Shown here piece after piece: positions 25,319 through 33,801 of a stretch of 64,000 nt of DNA (positions within the stretch are counted from its first letter, which is position 1; each line of letters begins with the position of its first letter). The position numbers and the translations under genes were made by a program. Below the pieces are notes generated by a model that was given only the letters and a program-made list of their open reading frames with translations, had not been told where the DNA came from and searched no databases. The stretch comes from Vibrio parahaemolyticus (GTDB taxonomy: Bacteria; Pseudomonadota; Gammaproteobacteria; Enterobacterales; Vibrionaceae): assembly GCF_900460535.1 (NCBI RefSeq), contig NZ_UHIL01000001.1, positions 1,984,001 through 2,048,000 of the forward strand. The letters are read 5' to 3'.

Positions 25319-25954
25319 TTAAAGTGGTTCTTCAATCAGTAACTTAATTCCTAGCGCAACAAGCACAGCACCTGTTACTCCTTCCATCCATTTCATAAAG
25401 CTGGCATTTTTGAGCAAGTTCTTTGCTGAGTTTAAAGCCCCCGCCAAGCCACATTGCCAAACCATTGCGATAACAAAATGGATAGCGGCCATCGTCATAG
25501 ATTGCAACAATGGTGAGCCTTCCGGATTAACGAATTGCGGTAAAAATGCCAAGTAAAACACTGCCGTTTTTGGGTTTAATACATTTGAGAGAAAGCCCTC
25601 TCTAAACGAACGTTTTCCACTGTATACCTGCTGAATTTGTTCAGCGACAGTAATGCCTCCGTCTGAAGCCATTAGCGCTTTCAAACTGCTGATACCAAGC
25701 CAAATGAGGTACGCGGCTCCAATCATTTTAACGATTTGGAATAGCTCAGCGGATTGTGCAAGGATGGCAGAAATGCCCACGGCAGAGAAAAACGCATGTA
25801 CAAACAAGCCAAAACAAATGCCTAAACTTGTTGTACACCCATCTTTTAAGCCCGAACGACTTGTATTACGAAGAACTAATGCGGTATCCAGCCCCGGCGT
25901 CAGCGTTAAAATCGTGATAGCGATAAGAAACGCTTCAAAATTTAGTATGTCCAT
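25319..25954 (-). CDS. LysE/RhtB-family amino acid exporter
   Basis: Inner-membrane exporter of amino acids or related metabolites, 211 residues from the ATG at 25954 (MDILNFEAFLIAITILTLTPGLD). It shows the LysE family opening with TPGLDTALVLRNTSRSGLKDG, FLSNVLNPKTAVFYLAFLPQF in the middle, and about six hydrophobic segments. An in-frame TTG at 26014 would add 20 hydrophilic residues; neither start has a strong ribosome site, and I follow the family's usual N-terminus. It is followed directly by the hypothetical membrane protein gene. Substrate unknown. Confidence 0.87.
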   Translation of the reverse strand: MDILNFEAFLIAITILTLTPGLDTALVLRNTSRSGLKDGCTTSLGICFGLFVHAFFSAVGISAILAQSAELFQIVKMIGAAYLIWLGISSLKALMASDGGITVAEQIQQVYSGKRSFREGFLSNVLNPKTAVFYLAFLPQFVNPEGSPLLQSMTMAAIHFVIAMVWQCGLAGALNSAKNLLKNASFMKWMEGVTGAVLVALGIKLLIEEPL

Positions 25955-26175
25955 ATTGTTGTGATAATTAATGGGTAATGCATCATCAATACCGCCAATC
26001 AACTCGATTCGCAAGCTTCTTTTTTAAGAGCGCTATACAACCGGATGAATTTGTGGACAATGAGACGTCATTAAATGTTAATTATTAGTAAATTAACTTC
26101 AGTTGCTTAGCGCGACTTGATGTGAAGGACCCTTTTCGGGTGTTTAGGGAAAGAACAAAAATAAGAGTAGTCACA

Positions 26176-27648
26176 ATGAATGCATTTACAAAACTCGTCG
26201 AACATTCAAAAAAAGTCGCCAACTTTGGCCATTTATTAGAAATTGTAGGCTGGGATCAAGCTGCTGTGATGCCATCAGGCGGTGCTGAAGCACGCTCCAA
26301 CGCAATGGCTGAACTTGAAGTACACATCCACTCACTCATGACTCAGCCGCATCTTGAGGATCTATTTGCACAAGCAGAAGAAGAAACCCTCGCCACGCAA
26401 GAGCGAGCCATGTTACGTGAAATGAAACGCGAATGGCAGCTTGCAAACCTTCTTCCAGAATCATTAGTTCAAGCAAGTTCTCTTGCCGGTTCGAAGTGTG
26501 AGCACGCTTGGCGCACACAGCGTTCTAATAATGACTGGGCCGGTTTTGAGAAGAACTGGGCAGAAGTTGTAAAGCTATCCCAAGAAGAGGCTCAAATTCG
26601 TGCAGACGCAAATGGCACAACGCCATACGATGCGATGCTGAATGTTTACGAGCCAGGCACGACGTCGGCTTCTTTAGATACACTGTTTTCTGACGTCAAA
26701 ACATGGTTGCCTTCTTTAATTGACGAAGCAATTGAAAAGCAAAAATCAAATAACATTCTGCTTCCTAACGGCCATTACCCTGCTGAAAAACAAAAAGCAC
26801 TGGGCTTGCAAGTGATGAAGCTGCTCCAGTTCGATTTCAAGCATGGTCGACTCGATGAGAGTGTCCACCCGTTCTGTGGCGGCGTTCCTACCGATGTGCG
26901 TATCACAACTCGTTACGATGAGAGTGAGTTTATGCAATCATTAATGGGAATCGTGCACGAAACTGGTCACGCTCGTTATGAACAAGGCTTACCTAAGGAA
27001 TTGGCTGGCACACCAGCGGATGAAGCGCGCTCGATGGGCATTCATGAGTCACAATCTCTATTCTTCGAGATGCAAATTGGCCGCAACAACGCCTTTATCG
27101 ATCATCTTGCTCGCTTGGCTTCAAATCATTTCTCTGGTAACGAGTTCGCGAAGGACAATCTAGCGAAGATATACACGCGAGTAGAAAAAGGCTTCATCCG
27201 AGTTGATGCAGATGAACTGACCTACCCTGCGCACGTTATCCTTCGCTACGAGATTGAACGAGATCTCATGAACGGTGTGATTAAACACACTGACGTCCCT
27301 GAATTGTGGAACGAGAAAATGAAAGCGTATCTGGGTCTATCTACAGAGGGCAACTTCAAAAATGGTTGTATGCAAGACATCCATTGGACTGACGGCTCTT
27401 TTGGTTATTTCCCATCGTACACACTAGGAGCCATGTACGCGGCACAATTTATGGCAGCGATGAAGAAGACTATCGACGTTGATGGCGTAATTCAAAGTGG
27501 TGACCTTTCACCCATCTTTACTTGGTTATCAGACAATATCTGGAGCAAAGGCAGTTTGTTAACGACCGATGAGCTCGTAAAACAAGCGACAGGTGAAACG
27601 CTTAATGCTCAACACTTCCAAGCCCACTTAAAAAGTCGTTACCTATAA
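26176..27648 (+). CDS. Carboxypeptidase M32 (Taq-type metallocarboxypeptidase)
   Basis: Zinc carboxypeptidase of the M32 family, cytoplasmic, releasing C-terminal residues from peptides. The 490-residue length from the ATG at 26176 matches the family. HExxH is present as GIVHETGHARYEQG, followed by MGIHESQSLFFEMQIGRN with the third ligand Glu. Further conserved stretches are DVRITTRYDE and ADELTYPAHVILRYEIE. An upstream in-frame GTG (26122) would extend it by 18 residues with no homology support. Monocistronic, ending at a terminator. Confidence 0.93.
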   Translation: MNAFTKLVEHSKKVANFGHLLEIVGWDQAAVMPSGGAEARSNAMAELEVHIHSLMTQPHLEDLFAQAEEETLATQERAMLREMKREWQLANLLPESLVQASSLAGSKCEHAWRTQRSNNDWAGFEKNWAEVVKLSQEEAQIRADANGTTPYDAMLNVYEPGTTSASLDTLFSDVKTWLPSLIDEAIEKQKSNNILLPNGHYPAEKQKALGLQVMKLLQFDFKHGRLDESVHPFCGGVPTDVRITTRYDESEFMQSLMGIVHETGHARYEQGLPKELAGTPADEARSMGIHESQSLFFEMQIGRNNAFIDHLARLASNHFSGNEFAKDNLAKIYTRVEKGFIRVDADELTYPAHVILRYEIERDLMNGVIKHTDVPELWNEKMKAYLGLSTEGNFKNGCMQDIHWTDGSFGYFPSYTLGAMYAAQFMAAMKKTIDVDGVIQSGDLSPIFTWLSDNIWSKGSLLTTDELVKQATGETLNAQHFQAHLKSRYL

Positions 27649-27700
27649 CTGCTGAACTTAATAAAACGTTAAGACCCACGAGTTAAGACTCAAGAAAGTA

Positions 27701-27727
27701 AATGCCCAAGGAACCTCCTTGGGCATT
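27701..27727. terminator. Bidirectional terminator between convergent genes
   Basis: AATGCCCAAGG pairs with CCTTGGGCATT around AACCT, with T-rich sequence on the plus side. It lies between the M32 carboxypeptidase and the acyltransferase gene. Confidence 0.85.
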
Positions 27728-27734
27728 TTTCTTT

Positions 27735-28694
27735 TTAAATACTGATATCCATTGCAGGGACAAGTCTTGGTTTATACAAGCAGTCTTCCCCTTCTGGCCT
27801 GGTTTTAAAACGTCGGTGGAGCCACATGTATTGGCTTGGACTTGCCATGATAGATGTTTCAACGATTTTATTAACGAAAGCCGCAGCACTATCGGGATCG
27901 TCTTTTGGAAAACCATCCACTGGCGCATCAATCGTCAAGGTATAATGCCCATCTTCGCCTCTGACCATCGTAAATGGGACAATTGCGCAATTTGTATTAT
28001 CGACTAGCAAGCTAGTGCCCGTTGTTGTACAGGCATTTTTAACCGCGAACAACGGAGCAAACGTCGAACGTCTGTTTCCGTAATCATGATCCGGCGCATA
28101 CCAAACACGCTCGCCAGAGTTGAGCGCTTCAAGCATGGCTTTGACATTTTTACGATCGATCAACGTACGGTTAGAACGAGAACGACCTTTGTATTGGAAA
28201 TAGTCGAAACACGGATTGTTGTTTGGTCGATAGACACCCGTCCCAGATTTTTGAATGCCAAATGCGCGAGCACCTAATTCCAAGTTCATTGAATGGACGG
28301 CCAACATTAAGGCACCTTTACCGGACTTTTCTAACGCTTCTAAATGCTCCATTCCTTTAATCGTAACGTGCTTACTGACTCTTTTATCTGACCAAAACCA
28401 TGCCATCGCTGTTTCGAAGAGCGCGATACCGGAGTTGTCGATATTATCTTTTAAAATCGCCTCGCGTTGATATTCGCCCATGTGAGGAAAACAAAGCTCA
28501 AGATTGCGCCGTATCGTCACTTGACGCTTTTTCATTATTCGCATGGCTAAACGGCCAATACCGCGTCCTAGCGCTAATTGAACATTAAAAGGAAGAAGGC
28601 TCAATGAGTACATCACGCCGATGAGAATTAACGTACCCCAATAACGAGGTAAAAGAAATTTAGCCTTAAATTCAGGCTTTTTGTATTTATTCAT
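27735..28694 (-). CDS. Lipid A biosynthesis late acyltransferase (LpxL/LpxM family)
   Basis: Inner-membrane acyltransferase adding a secondary acyl chain to Kdo-lipid A. From the ATG at 28694 it has 319 residues. Family marks are LLPRYWGTLILIG at the N-terminus, RRNLELCFPHM, the catalytic HxxxxE box as AVHSMNLELG, and VWYAPDHDYG. The PRYW and RNLELCFP motifs resemble E. coli LpxL more than LpxM. The alternative ATG at 28718 adds eight residues; neither start has a clear ribosome site. An imperfect hairpin lies directly upstream (28736-28763). Vibrios carry several paralogues, so the exact acyl position is not assigned. Confidence 0.87.
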   Translation of the reverse strand: MNKYKKPEFKAKFLLPRYWGTLILIGVMYSLSLLPFNVQLALGRGIGRLAMRIMKKRQVTIRRNLELCFPHMGEYQREAILKDNIDNSGIALFETAMAWFWSDKRVSKHVTIKGMEHLEALEKSGKGALMLAVHSMNLELGARAFGIQKSGTGVYRPNNNPCFDYFQYKGRSRSNRTLIDRKNVKAMLEALNSGERVWYAPDHDYGNRRSTFAPLFAVKNACTTTGTSLLVDNTNCAIVPFTMVRGEDGHYTLTIDAPVDGFPKDDPDSAAAFVNKIVETSIMASPSQYMWLHRRFKTRPEGEDCLYKPRLVPAMDISI

Positions 28695-28970
28695 GTGTGA
28701 AATGTCAGATGCGGGCATCTATAAGTGGGAGAAACAATGATAATAAAAAGCACTTTTATCATTGATAACGCTAATAACATAAATTAAAGCGCGCGGATTC
28801 TATGGTTCTTCGACACACTACACAATAAGAACTTTACAAGAATATGTTGGGCGTGCAAAAACACCAAAGACGAGCTCGGACATTACCATCTACTGATGAA
28901 ATGAATCCACCCGCCTTTCATAAAGTTTGGATAAACATAACCGTGTATTTACAATACCTTGGATTGCGTA

Positions 28971-29084
28971 TTACCCCCAAAGAGCGGCGATCAGAAAAAT
29001 AGCCGCAAACAATCCAGCGATAACTAAAATTAAGTATGATAGTTTGCCTGTTCCACCTTTTGGCGCTTGATTACAACACCCCAT
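28971..29084 (-). CDS. Small membrane protein (37 aa) with N-terminal Cys-Cys
   Basis: The tiny frame encodes MGCCNQAPKGGTGKL followed by one hydrophobic helix (SYLILVIAGLFAAIFLIAALWG). AAGGAGA lies about six nt upstream of the ATG, a strong ribosome site. The Cys pair directly after the start could be modified or bind metal. It stands alone, divergent from the APC permease downstream on the other strand. Function unknown. Confidence 0.7.
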   Translation of the reverse strand: MGCCNQAPKGGTGKLSYLILVIAGLFAAIFLIAALWG

Positions 29085-29196
29085 TTGTCTTCTCCTTAAC
29101 TGTTTTCGTTCCCTTCAACTTAACGCTTACCCTTGGGTGAAGGTCAACCTGTGGCAGTTTGTTGTGTCTCTTTTACTTTTTGCGCGCCAATACACT

Positions 29197-29212
29197 AACG
29201 CAAACGTTTATA
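29197..29212. promoter_or_regulatory. PurR-like operator upstream of the APC permease
   Basis: ACGCAAACGTTTATAT matches the PurR consensus ACGCAAACGTTTNCNT over its first 12 positions and its last T. It lies about 165 bp before the permease start and 113 bp before the small membrane gene. Confidence 0.35.
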
Positions 29213-29377
29213 TTGCTTATAAATAAATCACTGAGTTTTCGGTTCATTTTTGGGTAAATACATACCATTTTTCGCTATATACCCGCCGTTTATAACAACC
29301 CTACAATACGCGCGTCTTACTTGTAGCACGCGGGTTTTCCAACCATGAATTCGTGGCTCGTTTATTAAAGGTATCGA

Positions 29378-30805
29378 ATGAGCAATATCGCCAAGTCCGC
29401 TGTTAAACTCAGTGTTTTCTCTGTGATCATGATTACGGTTACATCCGTTGATAGCATCAGAAACATACCGGGTGCCGCCTTATTTGGTAGTCATGCCATC
29501 TCTTTCTTTTTACTTGCTGGTTTATGCTTTTTCGTTCCCACGGCTTTAGTGTGTGCCGAGCTAAGCACGACTTACCCTCAACAGGGTGGCGTCTATCTTT
29601 GGGGAAAAGAAACGATTGGACCTAACTTCGGCTTTGCGACCGTTTGGTATCAATATGCGGAAAATATCGTTTATTACCCGCCGCTGATCTCTTTCATTGT
29701 CGCTACAGGTGCCTACCCATTTTTCCCTGAACTGGCGCAGAATAATATTTTCATGTTAATCATGATTAACGTGATTTTTTGGGCGCTAACATTGGTAAAT
29801 ATATTCGGCTTACGTTTGTCATCGATGATCACAAACGTGTTTGGCACTCTAGGGCTCATTTTCCCAATTTTGCTGATCATTGGCTTGGGTGGTTACTGGG
29901 CATATACCAATCCGGGTGAGTCTCATATCTCCCTTAGTCATGTCTCTGACTGGCTACCCGATTTCTCTCAAGATGGAATTGGGGCAGGTTTCACCGCAGT
30001 CGTGCTTTCATTGACTGGTTTAGAAATTACCACCTCATATGCGAGTGAAGTAGAAAATCCACAAAAGGCGTATCCAAAAGCACTCTTGGCTTCTACGGCG
30101 CTGATTTTGGTTTCTTTAACAGCTTGCTCGCTGTCAATTTCATCGGTGGTATCAAGCGATCACGCCAGCTTAAGCGAAGGTGTGATCTTGGCGTTCAAAA
30201 CCTTCTTTGATGATTTGAACCTCTCGTTCATGCTGCCTGTGATAGCTTTGGCGATTGTGTTTGGCACGCTAGCAAGCTTGAACAACTGGATTATTGCACC
30301 GACAAAGAGCCTGCATGTGGCGGCGAAAGACCAGTTTATGCCAATCGCACTGTCGAAAGAAAATCAAAACCAAGCACCTGTCGCCCTACTCTTATTACAA
30401 GGGGCTATCGTTAGCGTGTTGTCCTTAGTATTTATTCTGGTTCCAAACGTTAACCAAGGTATGTGGCTGCTGAACATCTTAATGACTCAGTTATACATGG
30501 TGATGTACGTGTGTATCTTTGTTAGCTTTTTGGTGTCACGACGCAAACACGCAAACATCGAACGACCATTTCGTGTCCCTGGCGGCAAAGTGGGAATGAG
30601 CTTGGTGGCAGGTTTAGGATTAATTAGCTGTATGATCACTATCGTGGTGTCGTTCGACGTACCAGCAGGTATCAGCGCAGAAACGGGCGCGTATGCACTC
30701 GTATTGGGGTTCATCGCATTCAGTTTGCCAGCTATCGCGGCGGTGATGTATCGCAATCGAAAAGTTCGCTCTCAAGCTCAACTAATCGAAGCTTTAGCAA
30801 GCTAA
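29378..30805 (+). CDS. APC-family amino acid permease (glutamate:GABA antiporter-like)
   Basis: A 475-residue inner-membrane transporter with about 12 hydrophobic segments. The N-terminus VFSVIMITVTSVDSIRNIPGAALFG and PQQGGVYLWGKETIGPNFGFATVWYQYAENIVYYPP place it in the APC superfamily near the GadC/YjeM-type group; LSLTGLEITTSYASEVENPQKAYPKA is the typical TM6 region. Substrate cannot be assigned from sequence. It is a single-gene unit with AAAGG before the ATG and a terminator downstream. The 293 bp upstream contain a PurR-like box and a short GC-rich inverted repeat (CGCGT/ACGCG) near 29310-29330. Confidence 0.88.
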   Translation: MSNIAKSAVKLSVFSVIMITVTSVDSIRNIPGAALFGSHAISFFLLAGLCFFVPTALVCAELSTTYPQQGGVYLWGKETIGPNFGFATVWYQYAENIVYYPPLISFIVATGAYPFFPELAQNNIFMLIMINVIFWALTLVNIFGLRLSSMITNVFGTLGLIFPILLIIGLGGYWAYTNPGESHISLSHVSDWLPDFSQDGIGAGFTAVVLSLTGLEITTSYASEVENPQKAYPKALLASTALILVSLTACSLSISSVVSSDHASLSEGVILAFKTFFDDLNLSFMLPVIALAIVFGTLASLNNWIIAPTKSLHVAAKDQFMPIALSKENQNQAPVALLLLQGAIVSVLSLVFILVPNVNQGMWLLNILMTQLYMVMYVCIFVSFLVSRRKHANIERPFRVPGGKVGMSLVAGLGLISCMITIVVSFDVPAGISAETGAYALVLGFIAFSLPAIAAVMYRNRKVRSQAQLIEALAS

Positions 30806-30830
30806 TTTTTCCGAAATACGCAATAGATTA

Positions 30831-30858
30831 AAGCCGCGGCAGTTACCTGTCGCGGCTT
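30831..30858 (+). terminator. Rho-independent terminator of the APC permease gene
   Basis: AAGCCGCG pairs with CGCGGCTT around a 12-nt loop, followed by TTTATTTTT. Confidence 0.85.
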
Positions 30859-30917
30859 TTTATTTTTACATATTTTGTCTAAAAGTCATGCAAAGCATTC
30901 TTGCAACCCCACGCGCT

Positions 30918-31277
30918 CTAGTGGGTATTTCGTTTGCCTTCTTTTTGGTACTGTTGAGAAATTTCGAAGTAGATATGCATGTCTATTGGCTCAGGTGTGT
31001 TCAAAAGCATTTTGCCGACTTCACGCTGAAAATGGCCGTAGTTCCCAAGCTCATCGGTTAGGCCTAGTTGCTCGTAACATGATTCGCTTGCGAACATGCC
31101 ATACGCGTAATAATGATGATTTAGATCTTTTTGTTTGTCATAGCCAAGCTCTTGAAGTGCCTGATCAATTTCATCGGGAACGTAAGTGTTTTTATCGCCA
31201 AACGAACGCAACAACACGCTTGGAACCTCTTGAGCAATGCTCTGAATTTTCGTTTTTTTCTTAAAAATACCGAACAT
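30918..31277 (-). CDS. Conserved hypothetical protein (DUF6559-like)
   Basis: A 119-residue cytoplasmic protein opening MFGIFKKKTKIQSIAQEVP and rich in Tyr and His (DLNHHYYAYGMFAS). The ATG at 31277 is chosen because GGAGGAC lies just upstream; a longer frame to 31313 has no ribosome site. I associate it with a small family of unknown function in Vibrio and relatives, with moderate confidence. No catalytic motif is evident. It is divergent from metA, with 377 bp between. Confidence 0.7.
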   Translation of the reverse strand: MFGIFKKKTKIQSIAQEVPSVLLRSFGDKNTYVPDEIDQALQELGYDKQKDLNHHYYAYGMFASESCYEQLGLTDELGNYGHFQREVGKMLLNTPEPIDMHIYFEISQQYQKEGKRNTH

Positions 31278-31654
31278 AATGTCCTCCACTGACGATGTCT
31301 CCAAATACCACACACAACGTGGGTTGAGCGAGCGAATAGTTTTTAGTATGGCTCACGATTTAAAGACTAAGTTACATTCAAGTCACGTTTGTATACTAAC
31401 TTGATCGCATAATGCGCATCAAATAATAGTCACCTCGTTTCAACCTCGTCTCATCAGAAACCCTGTTTTAATCACAATTGCTGGCTGCTTTGCTGTGCCT
31501 TTCCCATACTATCTAATAGGCGTCGCTATCTTCTGCTATCAGTGTTTTGAAATAACCTTGGCTAAAGTCACATTTCATATCGACATCCATTTTAATTTAA
31601 GTTAGCTTTAGAAGTATAGACGTCTAGATTGACTAAGCTTAGGGAGAGAAAGTC
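31278..31654. other. Intergenic region between the DUF6559-like gene and metA
   Basis: 377 bp without a convincing gene. The metA-proximal end carries the MetJ boxes (31610-31633) and the GGGAGAG ribosome site. I see nothing else in the rest. Confidence 0.6.
31610..31633. promoter_or_regulatory. MetJ operator (tandem met boxes) ahead of metA
   Basis: AGAAGTAT (6/8), AGACGTCT (8/8, 31618-31625) and a weak third AGATTGAC are spaced exactly 8 bp apart. The consensus met box is AGACGTCT and MetJ binds two or more in tandem. The operator lies about 20-45 bp upstream of metA. Confidence 0.75.
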
Positions 31655-32596
31655 GTGCCAATTAGAATTCCAGATCAACTACCTGCTTCAGATGTACTTA
31701 GGACAGAGAACATCTTTGTAATGAGCGAAACTCGTGCCGCGAGTCAAGAGATACGTCCTTTGCGAGTACTGATTCTGAATTTGATGCCCAAGAAAATCGA
31801 AACAGAAACGCAGTTTCTTCGCCTTCTTTCAAACAGTCCATTGCAAGTAAACGTCGAGCTACTGCGCATCGATAATCGACCAAGCAAAAACACACCAACC
31901 GAGCATTTAGATACGTTTTACCGTCAGTTTGAGATGGTAAAAGGGAAGAATTTCGACGGTCTTATCATCACTGGTGCGCCACTTGGTCTGGTGCAATTTG
32001 AAGATGTGATCTATTGGGATCATTTAAAAACCATCATGGAATGGGCAAAAGACCATGTTACCTCGACGTTGTATGTGTGTTGGGCGGCGCAAGCAGGCTT
32101 AAAGTTGTTGTATGACTTGCCGAAAAAAACGCGTAAAGAAAAGCTTTCCGGTGTATATCATCACCAAATTCATAATCCATTCCACCCTATTTTACGTGGG
32201 TTTGATGATACGTTTTTAGCGCCCCATTCGCGTTATGCCGATTTTTCGCCACACTTTTTAGAAGAACATACCGACTTAGATATTCTCGCCACATCCGATG
32301 TGGCGGGCGTATATCTGGCAACGACCAAAGACAAGCGAAACGTGTTTGTTACCGGCCATCCAGAATATGACTCACACACTCTTCACAATGAGTACATTCG
32401 GGATTTGGGTGAAGGGATGGAGCCAGCAATTCCGGTCAATTACTACCCGAACAACAACCCAGATAACCCTCCCATTGCGAGTTGGCGAAGCCACGGACAC
32501 TTGCTGTTCTTGAACTGGCTCAACTACTGCGTATACCAACAAACGCCTTACGATCTGGATCACTTCAGCGAAGATGCTTTCACTAAAGACGATTAA
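31655..32596 (+). CDS. metA: Homoserine O-succinyltransferase
   Basis: First dedicated step of methionine synthesis, acylating L-homoserine; cytoplasmic. The 313-residue protein starts at GTG ([23 protein letters not shown]) after GGGAGAG. MetA family marks are [52 protein letters not shown] with the acyl-accepting Cys, and [13 protein letters not shown] with the catalytic His-Glu. Whether succinyl- or acetyl-CoA is used cannot be settled by inspection. Upstream met boxes indicate repression by MetJ when S-adenosylmethionine is abundant. Monocistronic with its own terminator. Confidence 0.96.
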   Translation: MPIRIPDQLPASDVLRTENIFVMSETRAASQEIRPLRVLILNLMPKKIETETQFLRLLSNSPLQVNVELLRIDNRPSKNTPTEHLDTFYRQFEMVKGKNFDGLIITGAPLGLVQFEDVIYWDHLKTIMEWAKDHVTSTLYVCWAAQAGLKLLYDLPKKTRKEKLSGVYHHQIHNPFHPILRGFDDTFLAPHSRYADFSPHFLEEHTDLDILATSDVAGVYLATTKDKRNVFVTGHPEYDSHTLHNEYIRDLGEGMEPAIPVNYYPNNNPDNPPIASWRSHGHLLFLNWLNYCVYQQTPYDLDHFSEDAFTKDD

Positions 32597-32621
32597 ATCA
32601 ACGAATTAAGTTTGTGAACCG

Positions 32622-32645
32622 AGCCGCCATCTGGCGGCTTTTTCA
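32622..32645 (+). terminator. Rho-independent terminator of metA
   Basis: AGCCGCC pairs with GGCGGCT around ATCT, followed by TTTTTC. Confidence 0.87.
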
Positions 32646-32745
32646 TATCAGTTTGCAAACCTGATCGCATAGTGCTTTTTCCTCAATGGGCTTTTGCTAC
32701 GTAATTCATATCATGCTGTCAGATTCAGGGATGTGGGGAAGAAGA

Positions 32746-33471
32746 ATGAAAACCGTAACGCTCAGTGCACTAATGTTGATGACTCAGTTTGCACTCGTAG
32801 GCTGTGTTACCGTAAAAGAAAACGGCGCTCCTATCGTGAAGGCCGATCCTGTTGCTATGGCAGAATCTCGCATCGCTCTTGGGCTTGGTTATCTCGAAGG
32901 TGGCAATATGATCCGAGCGCACGACAATTTGCAACAAGCATTGAGCCACGCCCCACAATACTATCGCGCACAGCTTTCTATGGCACACTACTACGAAACT
33001 GTTGGTGAAGATGCGAAAGCAGAAGACATGTACAAACGCTCTTTACGCCAACACACCAAAAACGGCAACGTGCTCAATAACTACGGAACATTTCTATGTA
33101 AACGAGGTGATTTCCAACAAGCCGACCAAATGTTTAACCGCGCAATTGAACAACCTTATTACTACCTCATCCCTGCAAGCTACGAAAACGCCGCTTTCTG
33201 CGCATTGAAATCACAAGATAAAGACAAAGCAAAATACTACTTTACGCGAGCTATCGATCACGACCCACACCGCCCAAAATCGATTCTCCAACTTGCTAAA
33301 CTCGAAATAGAAAGTGGCAACTTTACCGATGCAAGAATTCGACTGATGCGATTTAATCAAATGTACGGTGTAAAAAAACCGTCACTGCAACTTATGATCG
33401 AGTTAGAACGTGCGGCAGGAAATGAAGCGCTAGAGCAAAAATACGTAAAACAGTTAGAACGCATGTCATAA
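32746..33471 (+). CDS. TPR lipoprotein, PilF/PilW-like
   Basis: A 241-residue protein with a lipoprotein signal (MKTVTLSALMLMTQFALVGC; lipobox LVGC) followed by tandem TPR units from residue ~45: SRIALGLGYLEGGNMIRAHDNLQQALSHAP, YYRAQLSMAHYYETVGEDAKAEDMYKRSLRQ, GNVLNNYGTFLCKRGDFQQADQMFNRAIEQ and further copies. This is the layout of the type IV pilus pilotin PilF/PilW. No pilus gene is nearby, so it could be a paralogue with another outer-membrane role. The ATG at 32746 is chosen for GGGGAAGAAG upstream and the signal peptide. Confidence 0.82.
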   Translation: MKTVTLSALMLMTQFALVGCVTVKENGAPIVKADPVAMAESRIALGLGYLEGGNMIRAHDNLQQALSHAPQYYRAQLSMAHYYETVGEDAKAEDMYKRSLRQHTKNGNVLNNYGTFLCKRGDFQQADQMFNRAIEQPYYYLIPASYENAAFCALKSQDKDKAKYYFTRAIDHDPHRPKSILQLAKLEIESGNFTDARIRLMRFNQMYGVKKPSLQLMIELERAAGNEALEQKYVKQLERMS

Positions 33472-33530
33472 CTAGCCACACTGATAGCCCAAACAGCATA
33501 AGTCTTTGCTTAACCTCTCATTTTATTTTT

Positions 33531-33564
33531 AGGCTCACTTACACCGTTCAAGTTAAGTGAGCCT
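33531..33564 (+). terminator. Hairpin terminator of the TPR lipoprotein gene
   Basis: AGGCTCACTTA pairs with TAAGTGAGCCT (11 bp) around a 12-nt loop, followed by TGTTTC. Strong stem, modest T tract. Confidence 0.7.
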
Positions 33565-33689
33565 TGTTTCTCAGAACGCCGACAAATCCCCTGTTTCACT
33601 TGTGTTTCAGTCACTGAAAGAGCGACATTACTCCTGTACTTAACATTCAAAATCGGTACTATTTGAAAGATACGTGACCGAGTCACTTT

Positions 33690-33705
33690 TTGAGTTCTAA
33701 CTCAA
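33690..33705. promoter_or_regulatory. Perfect inverted repeat ahead of the PhnD-like operon
   Basis: TTGAGTT-CT-AACTCAA, 7-bp arms. A second short palindrome, GTGAC-CGA-GTCAC, lies at 33674-33686. They may be operator sites of an unidentified regulator. Confidence 0.35.
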
Positions 33706-33801
33706 TAATTACTGAATGATTGTGCGCTTCGTTGAAGTGCAATTTGCTTTTATTATGAATCTTGTCGTTCAAGAACACATACCCAAGGATGTTGACGCCG
33801 G

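Larger units (their letters stand above)
33472..33801. other. Intergenic control region ahead of the PhnD-like signalling operon
   Basis: 330 bp with no gene. It holds the terminator of the TPR lipoprotein gene (33531-33564) and two perfect inverted repeats (33674-33686 and 33690-33705) about 100 bp before the operon start. The remaining sequence is AT-rich without a recognisable motif. Confidence 0.6.

Noticed and set aside
26128..26141. ACCC-TTTTC-GGGT hairpin before the M32 carboxypeptidase
   Set aside because: Short stem without a T tract and no matching leader peptide, so no support for attenuation.
28845..29003. 52-codon plus-strand frame opposite the small Cys-Cys membrane protein gene
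   Set aside because: Weak ribosome site and overlap with a better-supported gene on the other strand.
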